Below, piece by piece: positions 16,543 through 25,896 of a DNA stretch of 45,585 bases (the stretch's first letter is position 1; every line of letters starts with the position of its first letter). Position numbers and translations under genes: made by a program. A model generated the notes under the pieces. It was given only the letters and a program-made list of their open reading frames with translations. It did no database searches and was not told the DNA's origin. The DNA is from Bryobacteraceae bacterium. GTDB lineage: Bacteria > Acidobacteriota > Terriglobia > Bryobacterales > Bryobacteraceae. Where the stretch lies: assembly GCA_025056455.1 (NCBI GenBank), contig JANWVY010000016.1:1-45585 (forward strand), given 5' to 3'.

Positions 16543-18195
16543 CTAGGGAAGAATGACACCGCGCTCTTGAAGCAGTTCTCCGGTCCGTTGCAGCAGGTTG
16601 AGCAGATTTCGGCGGTAGCCGACGGTTTGGGTCACGAGCGCAGCTTCTGCTGCGGTCAGATCACTTTGCGCGGCCAGCACGAAGAAGATCACCGTCGTGC
16701 CCAGTTCGTATTTCTTTTGCTCGGCCTCGACTCGCTTCTGCGCTAAGTCACGGGCGATTTGAGCCAGCTTCACGCTGGCTTTGCTGAGCTCAACCTGGTT
16801 GATTGCGTTCAACACTTCGAGTCGGATCTGTTGCTCCGTGGTGCGGAGCTGCAAGAGGTCTCGCTTGCGCTGGATGTTGGCGTCGGCAAAGTCGGCGGCG
16901 GCGCGGCGGTCTCGCAGCGGCAGGTTCAACGTTAAGCTAAAGTTGTAGATCGGAAAACCAAAATTAAAAACTTGGCTAAAAGCGTCTCCCAAACCTCCAG
17001 GAATGGGCGCAAGCACTTGTTGGACTCCCCCAAAATTCGTGCGCGGGAAGAAAACCCCTCCGCGGCCCGTGGCCGTGTAGCCCCCGCCGAGCGTCAACTG
17101 CGGTAGCAAGTTGTTGCGAGCCGCTCGCAGGTTGAGCTCATCAATGTCCAGCGCTTGCATAGCGGCTTTGAGGTCAGGCCGTAAGGTGAGCGCCTTTTGA
17201 ACCAGAGCTTCTTTGTCAAGCTCCTCTCCATTAATCGGCACGGTGACTGGTTCCGTCAGTACGATTGGCAGTTTCCGGATCTCCGGATCAAGGTCAGCTC
17301 CAATCTGCCTTCGCAGCGCATCTTCCACCTGCGCCAAACGGTAACGAGCTTGGGTCACAAAGATCTCCGCGTTGGCGTACTGGGCTTGAGGCTGAAAAAT
17401 CTCGAGCGGCGACGTGGCGCCTAATTCGAGCTCGCGTTGCGCGCGCTTGAGCGCGGCGTCGTTCAGCGCAAGCGCCTGTTCTTGTACCCGCAAATTTTCG
17501 CGAGCTTCGATGACGTTCCAGTAGATGGTTTCCGCCTGTACGAGCAATCGAATGATTTGGTCTTGCACGTTATACTGGGTCTGCTTCAAGCGGCTGCGCG
17601 CGATGCTCAGGGGAAGTTTGGTGATGTAGCTGCCTCGACCACGCAGCAAGGGTTGCGTAAAACCAAACGCCATGTTGGCGGTATAGGAGGGATTGAAGGT
17701 CTGGAACTGGTTATTGGTGGAGAGTTTGGCCCCGTTAAAACCGAATTGCACCTGCGTCCCCGTGCTGAGGGTCTGGATATAGTTGAAGCTCCAAGGCTGG
17801 TTGAGCTGGCTCAAGGTCGCCGCTCCCGCCAGCACATCAATGGTGGGCGAATTCGAGCGCGTGGCGGCGAACCGCCCCTGAAAAAGCGGATCGAAAATCG
17901 CTCCCGCCCGCAGGATCTGATTTTTGGGGATCTCCACCGCAATTCGCTGAATTTCAATGTCGGTGTTGTTGGCCAGAACCAACTCAATGTAGTTTCGAAG
18001 CGACAGCTCGAGTTTCCCGTTAACAACAAAATCTTGAAGTCTCACCGGGTCACGCAGCTCAACACGGGGGATGCGGGGATTTAACACCTGCTCAAAGTAA
18101 CGGCTTTGGGGAAAGCGAGGCGCCTCCAAGAAAGCTTGCTGACCGAATAACGGAAGCGCCAAGATCATTAGCGCGCACACCACCATAGAATGCAT
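16543..18195 (-). CDS. TolC-family outer-membrane efflux protein
   Basis: A 550-residue outer-membrane channel protein. A signal peptide (MHSMVVCALMILALPLFGQQ) precedes two OEP repeats rich in heptad-like coiled coil: one around LSLRNYIELVLANNTDIEIQR and LVQAETIYWNVIEARENLRVQEQALALN, the other around KALTLRPDLKAAMQALDIDELNLRAARNNLLPQLTLGGGYT and ELSKASVKLAQIARDLAQKRVEAEQKKYELG. The internal beta segments include PLLRGRGS, common in TolC-like proteins of tripartite pumps. ATG 18195 (or 18186) is chosen because the longer frame would run into the upstream permease gene and lacks a signal at its start. It is the last gene of the minus-strand export cluster, 40 nt after the permease stop, and should be the exit duct. 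Confidence 0.9.
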   Translation of the reverse strand: MHSMVVCALMILALPLFGQQAFLEAPRFPQSRYFEQVLNPRIPRVELRDPVRLQDFVVNGKLELSLRNYIELVLANNTDIEIQRIAVEIPKNQILRAGAIFDPLFQGRFAATRSNSPTIDVLAGAATLSQLNQPWSFNYIQTLSTGTQVQFGFNGAKLSTNNQFQTFNPSYTANMAFGFTQPLLRGRGSYITKLPLSIARSRLKQTQYNVQDQIIRLLVQAETIYWNVIEARENLRVQEQALALNDAALKRAQRELELGATSPLEIFQPQAQYANAEIFVTQARYRLAQVEDALRRQIGADLDPEIRKLPIVLTEPVTVPINGEELDKEALVQKALTLRPDLKAAMQALDIDELNLRAARNNLLPQLTLGGGYTATGRGGVFFPRTNFGGVQQVLAPIPGGLGDAFSQVFNFGFPIYNFSLTLNLPLRDRRAAADFADANIQRKRDLLQLRTTEQQIRLEVLNAINQVELSKASVKLAQIARDLAQKRVEAEQKKYELGTTVIFFVLAAQSDLTAAEAALVTQTVGYRRNLLNLLQRTGELLQERGVILP

Positions 18196-18235
18196 TCCAA
18201 TTTGTCCTCGAATAATCTGGATTCGGCGCTCAGGC

Positions 18236-19486
18236 CTACTCGTAACGAATTGCCTCGATTGGATCCAACTTAGCCGCCTGGACGGCGGGATAAATCCCAA
18301 ACAACAGCCCAATTCCGACAGAAACTCCGAAGGCGACAGCAATTGAAGCTGTCGTAACCACAGTTGACCAGCCGGCAGCGGAAGCAATCACTCGCGAGAG
18401 CGTGAAGCCAAACGCAATGCCGATCAAGCCGCCGAGGATCGAAATCATCACCGCCTCGGTGAGGAACTGGCGCACAATGTCTGCCTGGCGAGCCCCAATG
18501 GCGCGGCGGATGCCGATTTCCCGCGTCCGCTCAAGCACCGTGGCGAGCATGATATTCATGATGCCAATGCCACCCACCAGCAGCGAAATACCGGCAATAC
18601 AGATCATGACAATGCTGAAGATTTGCTGGGTGCGGCGCCGTTGTTCGAGCAGCCCCGCGGGCACGGTGATGGTGAAGTCGCCCGCATCCTTGTGCGTAGC
18701 AGAAAGGATGGCACTCACCACATTGGCGGTCTCGACCGAATCGGTGTCACTCTTGACCTTGATGTAGATTCCGTCGATCTCGTCTTTTAAATAGCTATTG
18801 TTGTCCTCAAAGCGGCGCATCACGGTGTTGAGCGGGGCAATCACTAAGTTGTTCCGGTTGACGACCTCCAAGCCCTCTACATCGGTGTCCGCTGTGGCTT
18901 GCTGAGCCAAAACACCGATCACCTGTAACCAGACCTCATTGATCTTGATGTACTTTCCAACGGCCTGGTCATAGCCCAAAAGATTCACTTTTGCGCTTTC
19001 CCCCAACACACAGACGGGCGCCGACTTGGCGTTATCTTCGTCGTTAAAGAAACGTCCTTCCACAACTTTCAGACTGTTGATGTGGAGGTAGTTGGGTTCG
19101 ACGCCAATTAACAGAGGAGGCTCTTGCGCGGTCTTGGGCAAAACTTTGGATGGCTTGAAGCGTTTGCGCGGGGTGAGTGCCTCAAGACCTTGGACGTTCT
19201 CTGCAATGGCGCGGAAGTCGCGGAAAGTAAGACCAGGTGAGATCAGCCGGCGTGCTTGAAGTTCGTTCCGGTCTACGGCTTCCTTCGCCTCAATAATGAT
19301 GTTGTTGACCCCCAGCAAGTCGATGTAGCTAATCATTTCCTTTTCGACGCCCGCGGTAATCGCCAGCATCGCCACCACAGCGCCAACTCCAAAGATCATG
19401 CCGAGCATGGTGAGCAAACTGCGAAGTTTGTGCACCAGAAGGCTTGAAAGCCCCATGTAAATTTCGGGAAGCATTCCAGCGAACAT
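18236..19486 (-). CDS. MacB-type ABC permease (FtsX family)
   Basis: A 416-residue inner-membrane mechanotransmission permease without a fused ATPase domain. TM1 (LRSLLTMLGMIFGVGAVVAMLAITAG) is followed by a periplasmic MacB core domain of about 220 residues (IIIEAKEAVDRNELQ to about SATHKDAGDF) and three C-terminal helices, with the conserved GGIGIMNIMLATVLERTREIGIRRAIGAR loop and a final KLDPIEAIRYE that contacts the ATPase. In MacB the ATPase precedes this domain; here it is absent and would have to come from the separate ATP-binding gene at 25.2 kb or the one at 8.0 kb. It lies between the TolC gene and a long adaptor gene in one operon. Confidence 0.92.
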   Translation of the reverse strand: MFAGMLPEIYMGLSSLLVHKLRSLLTMLGMIFGVGAVVAMLAITAGVEKEMISYIDLLGVNNIIIEAKEAVDRNELQARRLISPGLTFRDFRAIAENVQGLEALTPRKRFKPSKVLPKTAQEPPLLIGVEPNYLHINSLKVVEGRFFNDEDNAKSAPVCVLGESAKVNLLGYDQAVGKYIKINEVWLQVIGVLAQQATADTDVEGLEVVNRNNLVIAPLNTVMRRFEDNNSYLKDEIDGIYIKVKSDTDSVETANVVSAILSATHKDAGDFTITVPAGLLEQRRRTQQIFSIVMICIAGISLLVGGIGIMNIMLATVLERTREIGIRRAIGARQADIVRQFLTEAVMISILGGLIGIAFGFTLSRVIASAAGWSTVVTTASIAVAFGVSVGIGLLFGIYPAVQAAKLDPIEAIRYE

Positions 19487-19507
19487 CGATCTTGCACCTC
19501 TGACCGT

Positions 19508-21580
19508 CTATTTTGCGCCGCCGCCCACGGGCATGGCGCCCATGGCACCACCCTTGGACTCAGCCTTCTTTTTCTTGTCTCCGGGTTTGGCAAACGGATC
19601 GGCGAGAGCCACGACATCGCCCGGATTCAAACCGTCTTCCAAGACGACCGTGGACTCGGTGCGTTTCCGGATCTTCACCGGGCGTTCCACCCACTGGTCC
19701 CGCTGGCGGAGATAAACCAGCGGGCGGTTGTCTTTCTCAAAAATGGCCTGCATCGGGACATGGATGGCGTTGGGAATTTTTTCCACGATGATCTCCACGT
19801 CAGCGAGCATGCCTGGGCGGAGCAGCACATCCAGCTGGGAGTCTTCTTCTGGGGGTGGAGGAAGTTTGGCGTTCTCGAGTTCTTGCTGTGTGAATTGCGA
19901 TCCACTGAAGCCGCCAAAACCACCGAAGCCGCCAGGGCCACCTGGGCCATCGGCACCTCCTCGCCGTCGCCGGCCAGCTTCGCCTCCGGCGGCCGGGGAG
20001 GCCCCTTCTGCGGTAGAATCTGCGCGGCGGCCTTCGCCACGGCTCCCGCCTTCGCCGCGCCCGCCGCCTTCTCCCCTCCCGGCTCCATCGCCGGAGCGGC
20101 GCCCGCCGAAGCCAGCTCCCATGCCGGCTGGAATTTGAATACCCGCTTTGGCAAATTCAGCCTGCATCTTTTTCTGAAACTCGGCTCGTTCTTCTTCACT
20201 CATCTCGGCAGGACTTTTTCCGCCAGACACCTTGCGGAATATCTCTCGTAACTTGGTGCGCATTTCATCGGACATACCGCCCGCACCAAAGCTTCCACCC
20301 ATGCCCCCAGGTCCCATGCCTCCGGGTCCCATGGTGAAGCCCATACGAGGAGCGCCACCAGCTCCCATCACAGCCAGAGAACCGCTGCCGGCTGTGGCCT
20401 GATTGCTGCCTTGGCCAATTCCACCTGCAAACGGGCCGCCGCCCGTCATCATCATCATTCCGCCGCCCGGTCCGCCCCCGCCGAAAGTGTACGGGGTGGT
20501 TGCGACCGGCTTTTTGCGATTTGCCTCCGCTGTGGCGAGAACCTTGGCGATTTGAGCAGGCGACGCACCGAGCGCGCTCAACAGCTCTTTCATGTCAAGC
20601 GAAAAGATGACGTCGAACTTCTTGGCCGGATCGTTGGAAAACACGCTGGCGCTGGCCGTGCCGCTCATGGCTTTAATCTTGCCGTGCAGAGGTTTATCAG
20701 AAATGGCGTCCAGGCGAATGATCACATCCTGCCCCTCTTGCAGATTGGCGCGATCGAGTTCGCCCACGCGGCTGATCACTTCCAGCTCAGACAGATCCAG
20801 CACATCGGCCACAGGCATGCCGGGCTGTACTTGATCCCCCTCGCGAATGTCCGGAATCTGCATGCCGGGCACGAAGAAACCGGAAGAGCGGTTTTGTCGA
20901 ATCGCCACTAGCCCCGAAATTGGGGAAAGCAGCTTCACTTGCATCAAGCGCTGGCGCTCACGTTGCAGTTCGAGCAAAGCCTTGTTCTTGCGTTCCTGGA
21001 GGACGGCCAGCTCCGCTTCGGCTTGCTCCAGGCGCGACTTGATATCACTTTCAAGCTGCTTCAAGCGCCGGCGTGCTTCCTCCAGGTTCAGGAGGTTTTT
21101 CTTGGCGTCGATTTCGGATAACAGCTCGTTTCGTTTGACTTCTAATTCCGCACGCCGCACGGAATACCGCGCGGTTAGCAGCTGCACTTGATCCTGGTTG
21201 TTGCGGATGTTGAGATCGGCGCGCGCCTTCTTGATTTGCTCCTCCACCTGATCCAGCTCCAGTTGCTTTTCCTCTAAGCGAGACAGCAACTCGGAATCGT
21301 CAAACTCCACCACCAGATCTTTTTCCCGGGCCAGGGAGCCGAGCGCCGCCAGCCGGGTCACTTGCACCGTACCGAAAAGATTAGGCGCGTTGAGCGTGAC
21401 CGAGCGCACGGCGCGCAACTCACCGCGTGCGAACGTGCGGACAACGACATCACCTTTTCGCACCCGGGTCACAGGGATCTGTTGCTGGCGCTGTGGAAGT
21501 AACTGGAAGTACCGGTAAAGATACCACGCTCCCGCGCCAACAACGGCGAGAAACGATAACCGGAGGAGAAACTTTTTCAT
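19508..21580 (-). CDS. HlyD/MacA-family membrane-fusion adaptor with a large Gly/Met-rich insertion
   Basis: A 690-residue adaptor, nearly twice the usual MacA length. A signal anchor (MKKFLLRLSFLAVVGAGAWYLY) is followed by the first barrel/lipoyl strands (RTFARGELRAVRS, LVVEFDDSELLSRLEEKQ), a helical hairpin (residues about 100-205) and the second lipoyl half (LLSPISGLVA). In the beta-barrel domain, after KFDVIFSLDMKELL, the fold is interrupted by about 240 residues and resumes at QLDVLLRPGMLADVEIIVEK. The insert has Gly/Met-rich blocks (GGMMMMTGGG), a short charged helical pair (MRTKLREIFRKVSG and SEEERAEFQKKMQAEFAK) and Arg/Gly repeats (GRGEGGGRGEGG). The membrane-proximal domain (IPNAIHVPMQAIFEK) and a Lys-rich tail complete it. 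ATG 21580 is chosen because the signal anchor starts there; the frame opens at 21628. Confidence 0.88.
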   Translation of the reverse strand: MKKFLLRLSFLAVVGAGAWYLYRYFQLLPQRQQQIPVTRVRKGDVVVRTFARGELRAVRSVTLNAPNLFGTVQVTRLAALGSLAREKDLVVEFDDSELLSRLEEKQLELDQVEEQIKKARADLNIRNNQDQVQLLTARYSVRRAELEVKRNELLSEIDAKKNLLNLEEARRRLKQLESDIKSRLEQAEAELAVLQERKNKALLELQRERQRLMQVKLLSPISGLVAIRQNRSSGFFVPGMQIPDIREGDQVQPGMPVADVLDLSELEVISRVGELDRANLQEGQDVIIRLDAISDKPLHGKIKAMSGTASASVFSNDPAKKFDVIFSLDMKELLSALGASPAQIAKVLATAEANRKKPVATTPYTFGGGGPGGGMMMMTGGGPFAGGIGQGSNQATAGSGSLAVMGAGGAPRMGFTMGPGGMGPGGMGGSFGAGGMSDEMRTKLREIFRKVSGGKSPAEMSEEERAEFQKKMQAEFAKAGIQIPAGMGAGFGGRRSGDGAGRGEGGGRGEGGSRGEGRRADSTAEGASPAAGGEAGRRRRGGADGPGGPGGFGGFGGFSGSQFTQQELENAKLPPPPEEDSQLDVLLRPGMLADVEIIVEKIPNAIHVPMQAIFEKDNRPLVYLRQRDQWVERPVKIRKRTESTVVLEDGLNPGDVVALADPFAKPGDKKKKAESKGGAMGAMPVGGGAK

Positions 21581-21633
21581 GGATTCCGTCCCCAAAACAT
21601 CACTGCTGGCCTTTTGCCTAGCAATCACCTCAC

Positions 21634-22941
21634 CTACAGCTTGCGGGCACGCTTGGCTGCTTCGGCCGGATTCTCAAGCGCCACCAGCTCGCCTTCTTTC
21701 AGACCACCCACCACCACAATGTCGGTGTCATTGCGCTTGCCCACCTGAATGTGGCGAATTTCAAACGTCTGGCCCCGTTGCACATAGACAGCCGGCTTGC
21801 CCTGATGCATAAAACTGGCGCGAATCGGAATCAGAAGGGCGTCAGGCTGGCTCTCAATCACCACCTCGGCGGAGGCGCTCATGCCGGGTCGCAAACGGGG
21901 ATCGAGATTCTTGAGCGTAGCGCGCGCGGGAAAACTCTTCTCGGTCAAACCCATTCCGCGATAAACAACAGAGGCGATGGGACTGATCCAGTCGAGCTCA
22001 GCAAAAAACTCCTTATCGGGAATGGCATCCACGTTCACACGAAGCTTCTGACCTAATCGGAGCTTACCCCGGTCCACCTCGTCGAGCTTTAATTCAATGC
22101 GCATTTGTGACAGGTCGGGAATCTCAGCAATAGCCGCACCCGTCCAGGCGCGGTCACCTTCTTTGAAAGCGGGGGGAGACGTGCCAAACGCTCCCTGACT
22201 TCGGAAGTTGGGCAGGATGTTCACCAGCCCGTCGTTGGGAGCCCGCAGCACCATCTTGGAAAGATAACTCCGGGCGCGCTCCATATCGCGCACGGTTTTA
22301 TCCTTCTTCTGTTGGAGCCGCTCAAGATCCGCGTTTTGGGCCACTTCGTGGGCCTTGATCGTGGTCTTGACTTGGTTCAATTCTCCTTCTGAAATCCCTA
22401 CGTCGATGCGGTTTTTCGCACCTTCGATTTCGCTCACTACCTCCGCCTTGCTTGCTTCCAACTTGGCGCGCTGGACGTTATACTCCGCCGTCATCAGATT
22501 CATGCTGTCCATTTCATCGGTGATGCGGTGCGAGGCTTTGGTTTGTACAATCTCGCTTTCCACCGTCCGGACGCTTGTCGTCCGCTCCAGCAGCTGTTGC
22601 TCTTGCGAGGCAGCATCGAATTCGACTATGATGTCGCCCTTCTTCACCAGCTTTCCTGATTCGGCGAGTTTCACAATGCGCACTTCGGGCACTTGAGGAG
22701 CAGTGAGGATTTCCGAGCGCACGCTGCGGATCTCCCCTCGCGTTTTTACGCTAATTACAAATTCCGCCTTGCGGACCTTCACCACCGGTACTTCGACCTT
22801 GGCGATGCTTTGCTGGTAGCGGTGATAGGCAGCATATCCGGCGCCGCCTCCGCCAGCCAGCAGCAGAATCCAGGTAATGGCTTTACGGCGGGTGGATTTC
22901 ACCTGCCCCAATCTCTGTTTTGGCTTCAGGTCTTTGGACAT
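21634..22941 (-). CDS. HlyD/MacA-family membrane-fusion adaptor, compact form
   Basis: A 435-residue adaptor of standard size. The N-terminal charged segment (KPKQRLGQVKSTRRK) precedes one membrane helix (AITWILLLAGGGGAGYAAY). The core has FVISVKTRGEIRSVRSEILTAPQ, lipoyl half KLVKKGDIIVEFD, a long helical hairpin (residues about 110-225) and LRAPNDGLVNILPNFR as the second lipoyl half. The barrel and membrane-proximal domains follow without insertion (LDPRLRPGMSASAEVVIESQ, LLIPIRASFMHQG). It shares the sequence RTRGE/ARGELRxVRS with the neighbouring adaptor, so the two look like diverged duplicates. It starts 53 nt upstream of the next adaptor and is followed by no separate promoter that I can see. 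Confidence 0.9.
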   Translation of the reverse strand: MSKDLKPKQRLGQVKSTRRKAITWILLLAGGGGAGYAAYHRYQQSIAKVEVPVVKVRKAEFVISVKTRGEIRSVRSEILTAPQVPEVRIVKLAESGKLVKKGDIIVEFDAASQEQQLLERTTSVRTVESEIVQTKASHRITDEMDSMNLMTAEYNVQRAKLEASKAEVVSEIEGAKNRIDVGISEGELNQVKTTIKAHEVAQNADLERLQQKKDKTVRDMERARSYLSKMVLRAPNDGLVNILPNFRSQGAFGTSPPAFKEGDRAWTGAAIAEIPDLSQMRIELKLDEVDRGKLRLGQKLRVNVDAIPDKEFFAELDWISPIASVVYRGMGLTEKSFPARATLKNLDPRLRPGMSASAEVVIESQPDALLIPIRASFMHQGKPAVYVQRGQTFEIRHIQVGKRNDTDIVVVGGLKEGELVALENPAEAAKRARKL

Positions 22942-23085
22942 GGCTTGTAGCCCAACCTAAACGTATGCTCTTGGGACTCTAAACTCCTTGCGGTGGTTTG
23001 GAAATATTTTCTGACCGGGCTTCCCTACGGGTCGGCGGACGCTCGGAACACTCACCTCAGCAGCCGGACCTGACCCGTGGCGCCA

Positions 23086-24915
23086 TCAGCCAGATTTCGC
23101 TAGCGTCGCCACTGGGGGACGCTCTTCAGCAACGACTTCACCCGGTTTGAGACCCTTTCGAATCACAACCTGGGTGTAACTGGCCAGACCCAATTCCACC
23201 TCCCGGCGTTGCCAGCGATCTCCCGACCGGACAAACACGTAAGGCGCGCTGTTGGCGTCGCCGTCGCGAAACACCGAGCCGAGCGGTGCAATCGCCGCTG
23301 CCTCCTCCTCAGCGATCACCACGTCCACACTGACCGAAAGGTCGGGGATCACTCGTGGGTCCATCCGCTCCAAGCGGATTCGGACAGGGATCTCTTTCAG
23401 GTAGTTGGCCCGAGCGCTGTTACCGCTTCGCGGCATCGCTGCGATCGAGAAAACGCGTCCTGGCAGCTCGAGGTCCGGAAAGGCGTCAAAGCGAACGCGC
23501 GCACGCGCTCCGACGCGGACTTTTTCCACATCCACTTGATTCACCACCGCGTTCACAATCATCGAGCTAGGATCCACAATCTGCATGTAAGGCATTCCCG
23601 GCGGAATCGGGTCTCCCGCTTGCACCTGGCCAAACTCCGAGCCGCGGAAGATTTGCAGCATCACCACCATTCCGTCAATGGGAGCCCGCACCACCATCCG
23701 TTCGGCGTTTGCCTCGGCCCGGCGGAGCTCCAGTTTGGATTGTTGTAGGTCCATTTCAGCCAGCTTCATTTGCGCTTCGTGGCCGATCCGGACGTAAGGA
23801 ACTTCTTGTAGGAGCTGCTTGTATCGGGCCTCGGCCTCTTCGAGAGCGAGCTTGAAGCGCTCGGTCTCAATCGCCGAGCGAACCGGGACGGTTTTCAGAT
23901 CCAGCCTGGCCTTCTCCACATCCCCTTTGGCGACTAGAATCGACTGCTCGTGAGCCTTCCGGCTAACTTCTAATTCGGCCTCCAGACGCTTGATGTTGAG
24001 CTCTTGCTGGATTACCCCGGCCTTAAAATCGTCGAGGCGTTGGAGCATATACTGGCGGTCGAATTCCGCTACCTGATCCCCTTTGCGAACCATCGAGCCG
24101 GGCTTGATCAAACTTTGGAGGATCGCGCCAAAATCGCTCATGCTGGAGCCGCCGCCGCCGCCTCCACCCCCACCTCCTCCACCAAAGAGAGACCCGGAGG
24201 TGGATCCCAGTCCATCCGCGCCTAAGGTTGCTGTAGCGGAAGCACTCGCGGCCGAGCGGTTTGCGCTGGCTAAACCGGCGCGGCCAGAACCCCGCTCGCG
24301 GCTAACCGAGGAGCGAAATGCACTCGAGGCGTTGCGCACCCCGCCCACCGAGGCACCGCCTGTGAGAGAACCACCACCCGTGCCCGAAGTAGACAAACCG
24401 CCCGTTGAGGACGGTCCGGATGAGGACAGAGCGCCCAACGAACCGGAGATGCTCGCTCCTTGCGAAGAGCCAGACCCCGAACCACCACTCGCACCGCTCG
24501 ACCCACCTCCCGAGCTCGACACCGTGGATTGGCCGCCGCCACCACCCCGGCTCCCGCCGCCACGGCCCATGGGAATGCCGCCTCCGCCTGAAAAGCTGCG
24601 ACTGCCCCTTAGTTGCGGCCCTAAAATGGTGCTGAAACGTTCTGGCCCGGTTGTGCCCGTCAGCCGGATCGTTTGAATCACCTTCCCGGAGCTGACGGCC
24701 ACGCTGCGAATACCTCCAGCCGCAGCCTTCTGCCGTGCGTCCTCATCGGCCAGACGGCGCTGCCAGACCCACATACTCGCACCCAGTCCGACGAATGCCA
24801 CCAGGAGCCAAATCCATGGAAACCGTCGTTTTGGGCGCTCCACGGGAGCAACAGGCGTCAGCTTGCGTTGCGGAGGCGCTGGCGCCGAGGGCGCCGGAGT
24901 GCTGTACGGTTGCAT
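23086..24915 (-). CDS. HlyD/MacA-family membrane-fusion adaptor with a Gly/Ser-rich insertion
   Basis: A 609-residue adaptor. The cytosolic Pro-rich N-terminus (MQPYSTPAPSAPAPPQ) precedes one membrane helix (FPWIWLLVAFVGLGASMWVW). The first strand (SGKVIQTIRLTGTTGPERFSTILGPQ without break) is interrupted by about 155 Gly/Ser/Ala-rich residues (about 104-259, ending in a run of 12 Gly), then the fold resumes at LIKPGSMVRKGDQVAEFDRQ. A helical hairpin, the second lipoyl half (VVRAPIDGMVVMLQ), barrel and membrane-proximal domains are complete. A strong AGGAGGGG site lies about 10 nt before the ATG at 24915, which decides the start. It is the first gene after a 297-nt gap in the minus-strand cluster and may begin its own transcript. 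Confidence 0.88.
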   Translation of the reverse strand: MQPYSTPAPSAPAPPQRKLTPVAPVERPKRRFPWIWLLVAFVGLGASMWVWQRRLADEDARQKAAAGGIRSVAVSSGKVIQTIRLTGTTGPERFSTILGPQLRGSRSFSGGGGIPMGRGGGSRGGGGGQSTVSSSGGGSSGASGGSGSGSSQGASISGSLGALSSSGPSSTGGLSTSGTGGGSLTGGASVGGVRNASSAFRSSVSRERGSGRAGLASANRSAASASATATLGADGLGSTSGSLFGGGGGGGGGGGGSSMSDFGAILQSLIKPGSMVRKGDQVAEFDRQYMLQRLDDFKAGVIQQELNIKRLEAELEVSRKAHEQSILVAKGDVEKARLDLKTVPVRSAIETERFKLALEEAEARYKQLLQEVPYVRIGHEAQMKLAEMDLQQSKLELRRAEANAERMVVRAPIDGMVVMLQIFRGSEFGQVQAGDPIPPGMPYMQIVDPSSMIVNAVVNQVDVEKVRVGARARVRFDAFPDLELPGRVFSIAAMPRSGNSARANYLKEIPVRIRLERMDPRVIPDLSVSVDVVIAEEEAAAIAPLGSVFRDGDANSAPYVFVRSGDRWQRREVELGLASYTQVVIRKGLKPGEVVAEERPPVATLAKSG

Positions 24916-25212
24916 AAAATCGACCCCTCCTAGCGGCTGAGAGTCCGGGAGCCGGTGTCTTGCGAAACCTGCGCCAGCTCGCACACCATCCCTTGGCTTC
25001 TTATTATCTCAATATCTTATGACGGCAACAGATCCAGAAAGGTTATGCCACCACCGGCATTTGTACACGGAGAGGGAAACGGGGGCAACCGCAAAGGTCC
25101 AGCCAGAAGCCACCCCAAATCGAATCAACGGGTCGGAAATTCGGGAAAGCCTGTATATCTAGTAGAAGGAAAGGCAGATCCGCGCCCCGCACACAGCCGT
25201 GGACCTAGCCCT
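24916..25212. other. 297-nt intergenic region upstream of the adaptor genes
   Basis: No open frame here looks coding. On the minus strand an AT-rich stretch around 25000-25028 reads TTGCCG, 16 nt, then TAATAA and could be a promoter for the adaptor-permease-tolC genes. A second AT-rich point is TATATAC near 25155. The ribosome-binding site of the adaptor gene is at its left end. No hairpin terminator for the ABC ATPase gene is evident. Confidence 0.4.
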
Positions 25213-25896
25213 CTACACAATCCGCCCGTCCCGCATGTTGACAATCCGGTGCGCATAGGCGGCGGCCTCAGGGTTGTGCGTGATCATCAGAATGGTCTGT
25301 CCTAAGCGCTCATTCAGGTCAACCAGCAACTTCAACACGGTTTCTGAGTTCTCAGTATCGAGATTTCCCGTGGGCTCATCGGCCAGCAACAATACCGGAT
25401 GATTTACAATCGCCCGGGCGATCGCCACGCGCTGTTGCTCGCCGCCTGACAGCGAGCGGGGCTTATGATGCAAGCGGTGCGCTACGCCCAGCAGTTCTAA
25501 GGTCTGGCGAAACCATTCGGTGTCTTGCTTGGACCTGAATTTGGACGATCCAGCGATGTAGCGGGCCATGGCAATGTTGTCCGCAGCAGAAAGCGTCGGC
25601 AACAAGTTATAGCGCTGAAATACGAAGCCAACGAGCTCGCGCCGGATGGCGGTTCGCTGAGAATCGTTCATGCGCGTCAGATCACGGCCGTCAATCAGCA
25701 CCTGACCGCCCGTGGCCTGCGTTAGCCCTCCCAAAATATAAAACAGCGTCGATTTGCCAGAACCGGAAGGCCCACAAACGGCAATGAATTCACCCCGTTC
25801 TACCGTCAGATCCACTCCCCTCAGAGCGTGCACGTCGATGTCGCCCATCCGGTAGGTTTTCTTCAATCCCCGGATTTCAATTAGTGCATCACTCAT
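25213..25896 (-). CDS. ABC transporter ATP-binding protein, MacB/LolD type
   Basis: A 227-residue ATPase. It has Walker A GPSGSGKST, Q-loop FVFQRYNLLPTLSAADNI, signature LSGGEQQRVAIARAI, Walker B LLLADEPTGNLD, D-loop and H-loop (ITHNPEAAAY), all intact. It has about half-maximal length for the family, with no extra domain. Start ATG 25896 lies inside the end of the upstream permease gene (8-nt overlap), so the two are translationally coupled and very likely form one transporter. As the only ATPase inside the cluster it may also drive the second permease at 18.2-19.5 kb. Confidence 0.94.
   Translation of the reverse strand: MSDALIEIRGLKKTYRMGDIDVHALRGVDLTVERGEFIAVCGPSGSGKSTLFYILGGLTQATGGQVLIDGRDLTRMNDSQRTAIRRELVGFVFQRYNLLPTLSAADNIAMARYIAGSSKFRSKQDTEWFRQTLELLGVAHRLHHKPRSLSGGEQQRVAIARAIVNHPVLLLADEPTGNLDTENSETVLKLLVDLNERLGQTILMITHNPEAAAYAHRIVNMRDGRIV

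Noticed and set aside
24083-24676. Proline-rich plus-strand open frame with a run of PPPP
   Set aside because: It is the antisense of the poly-Gly insert of the adaptor gene.
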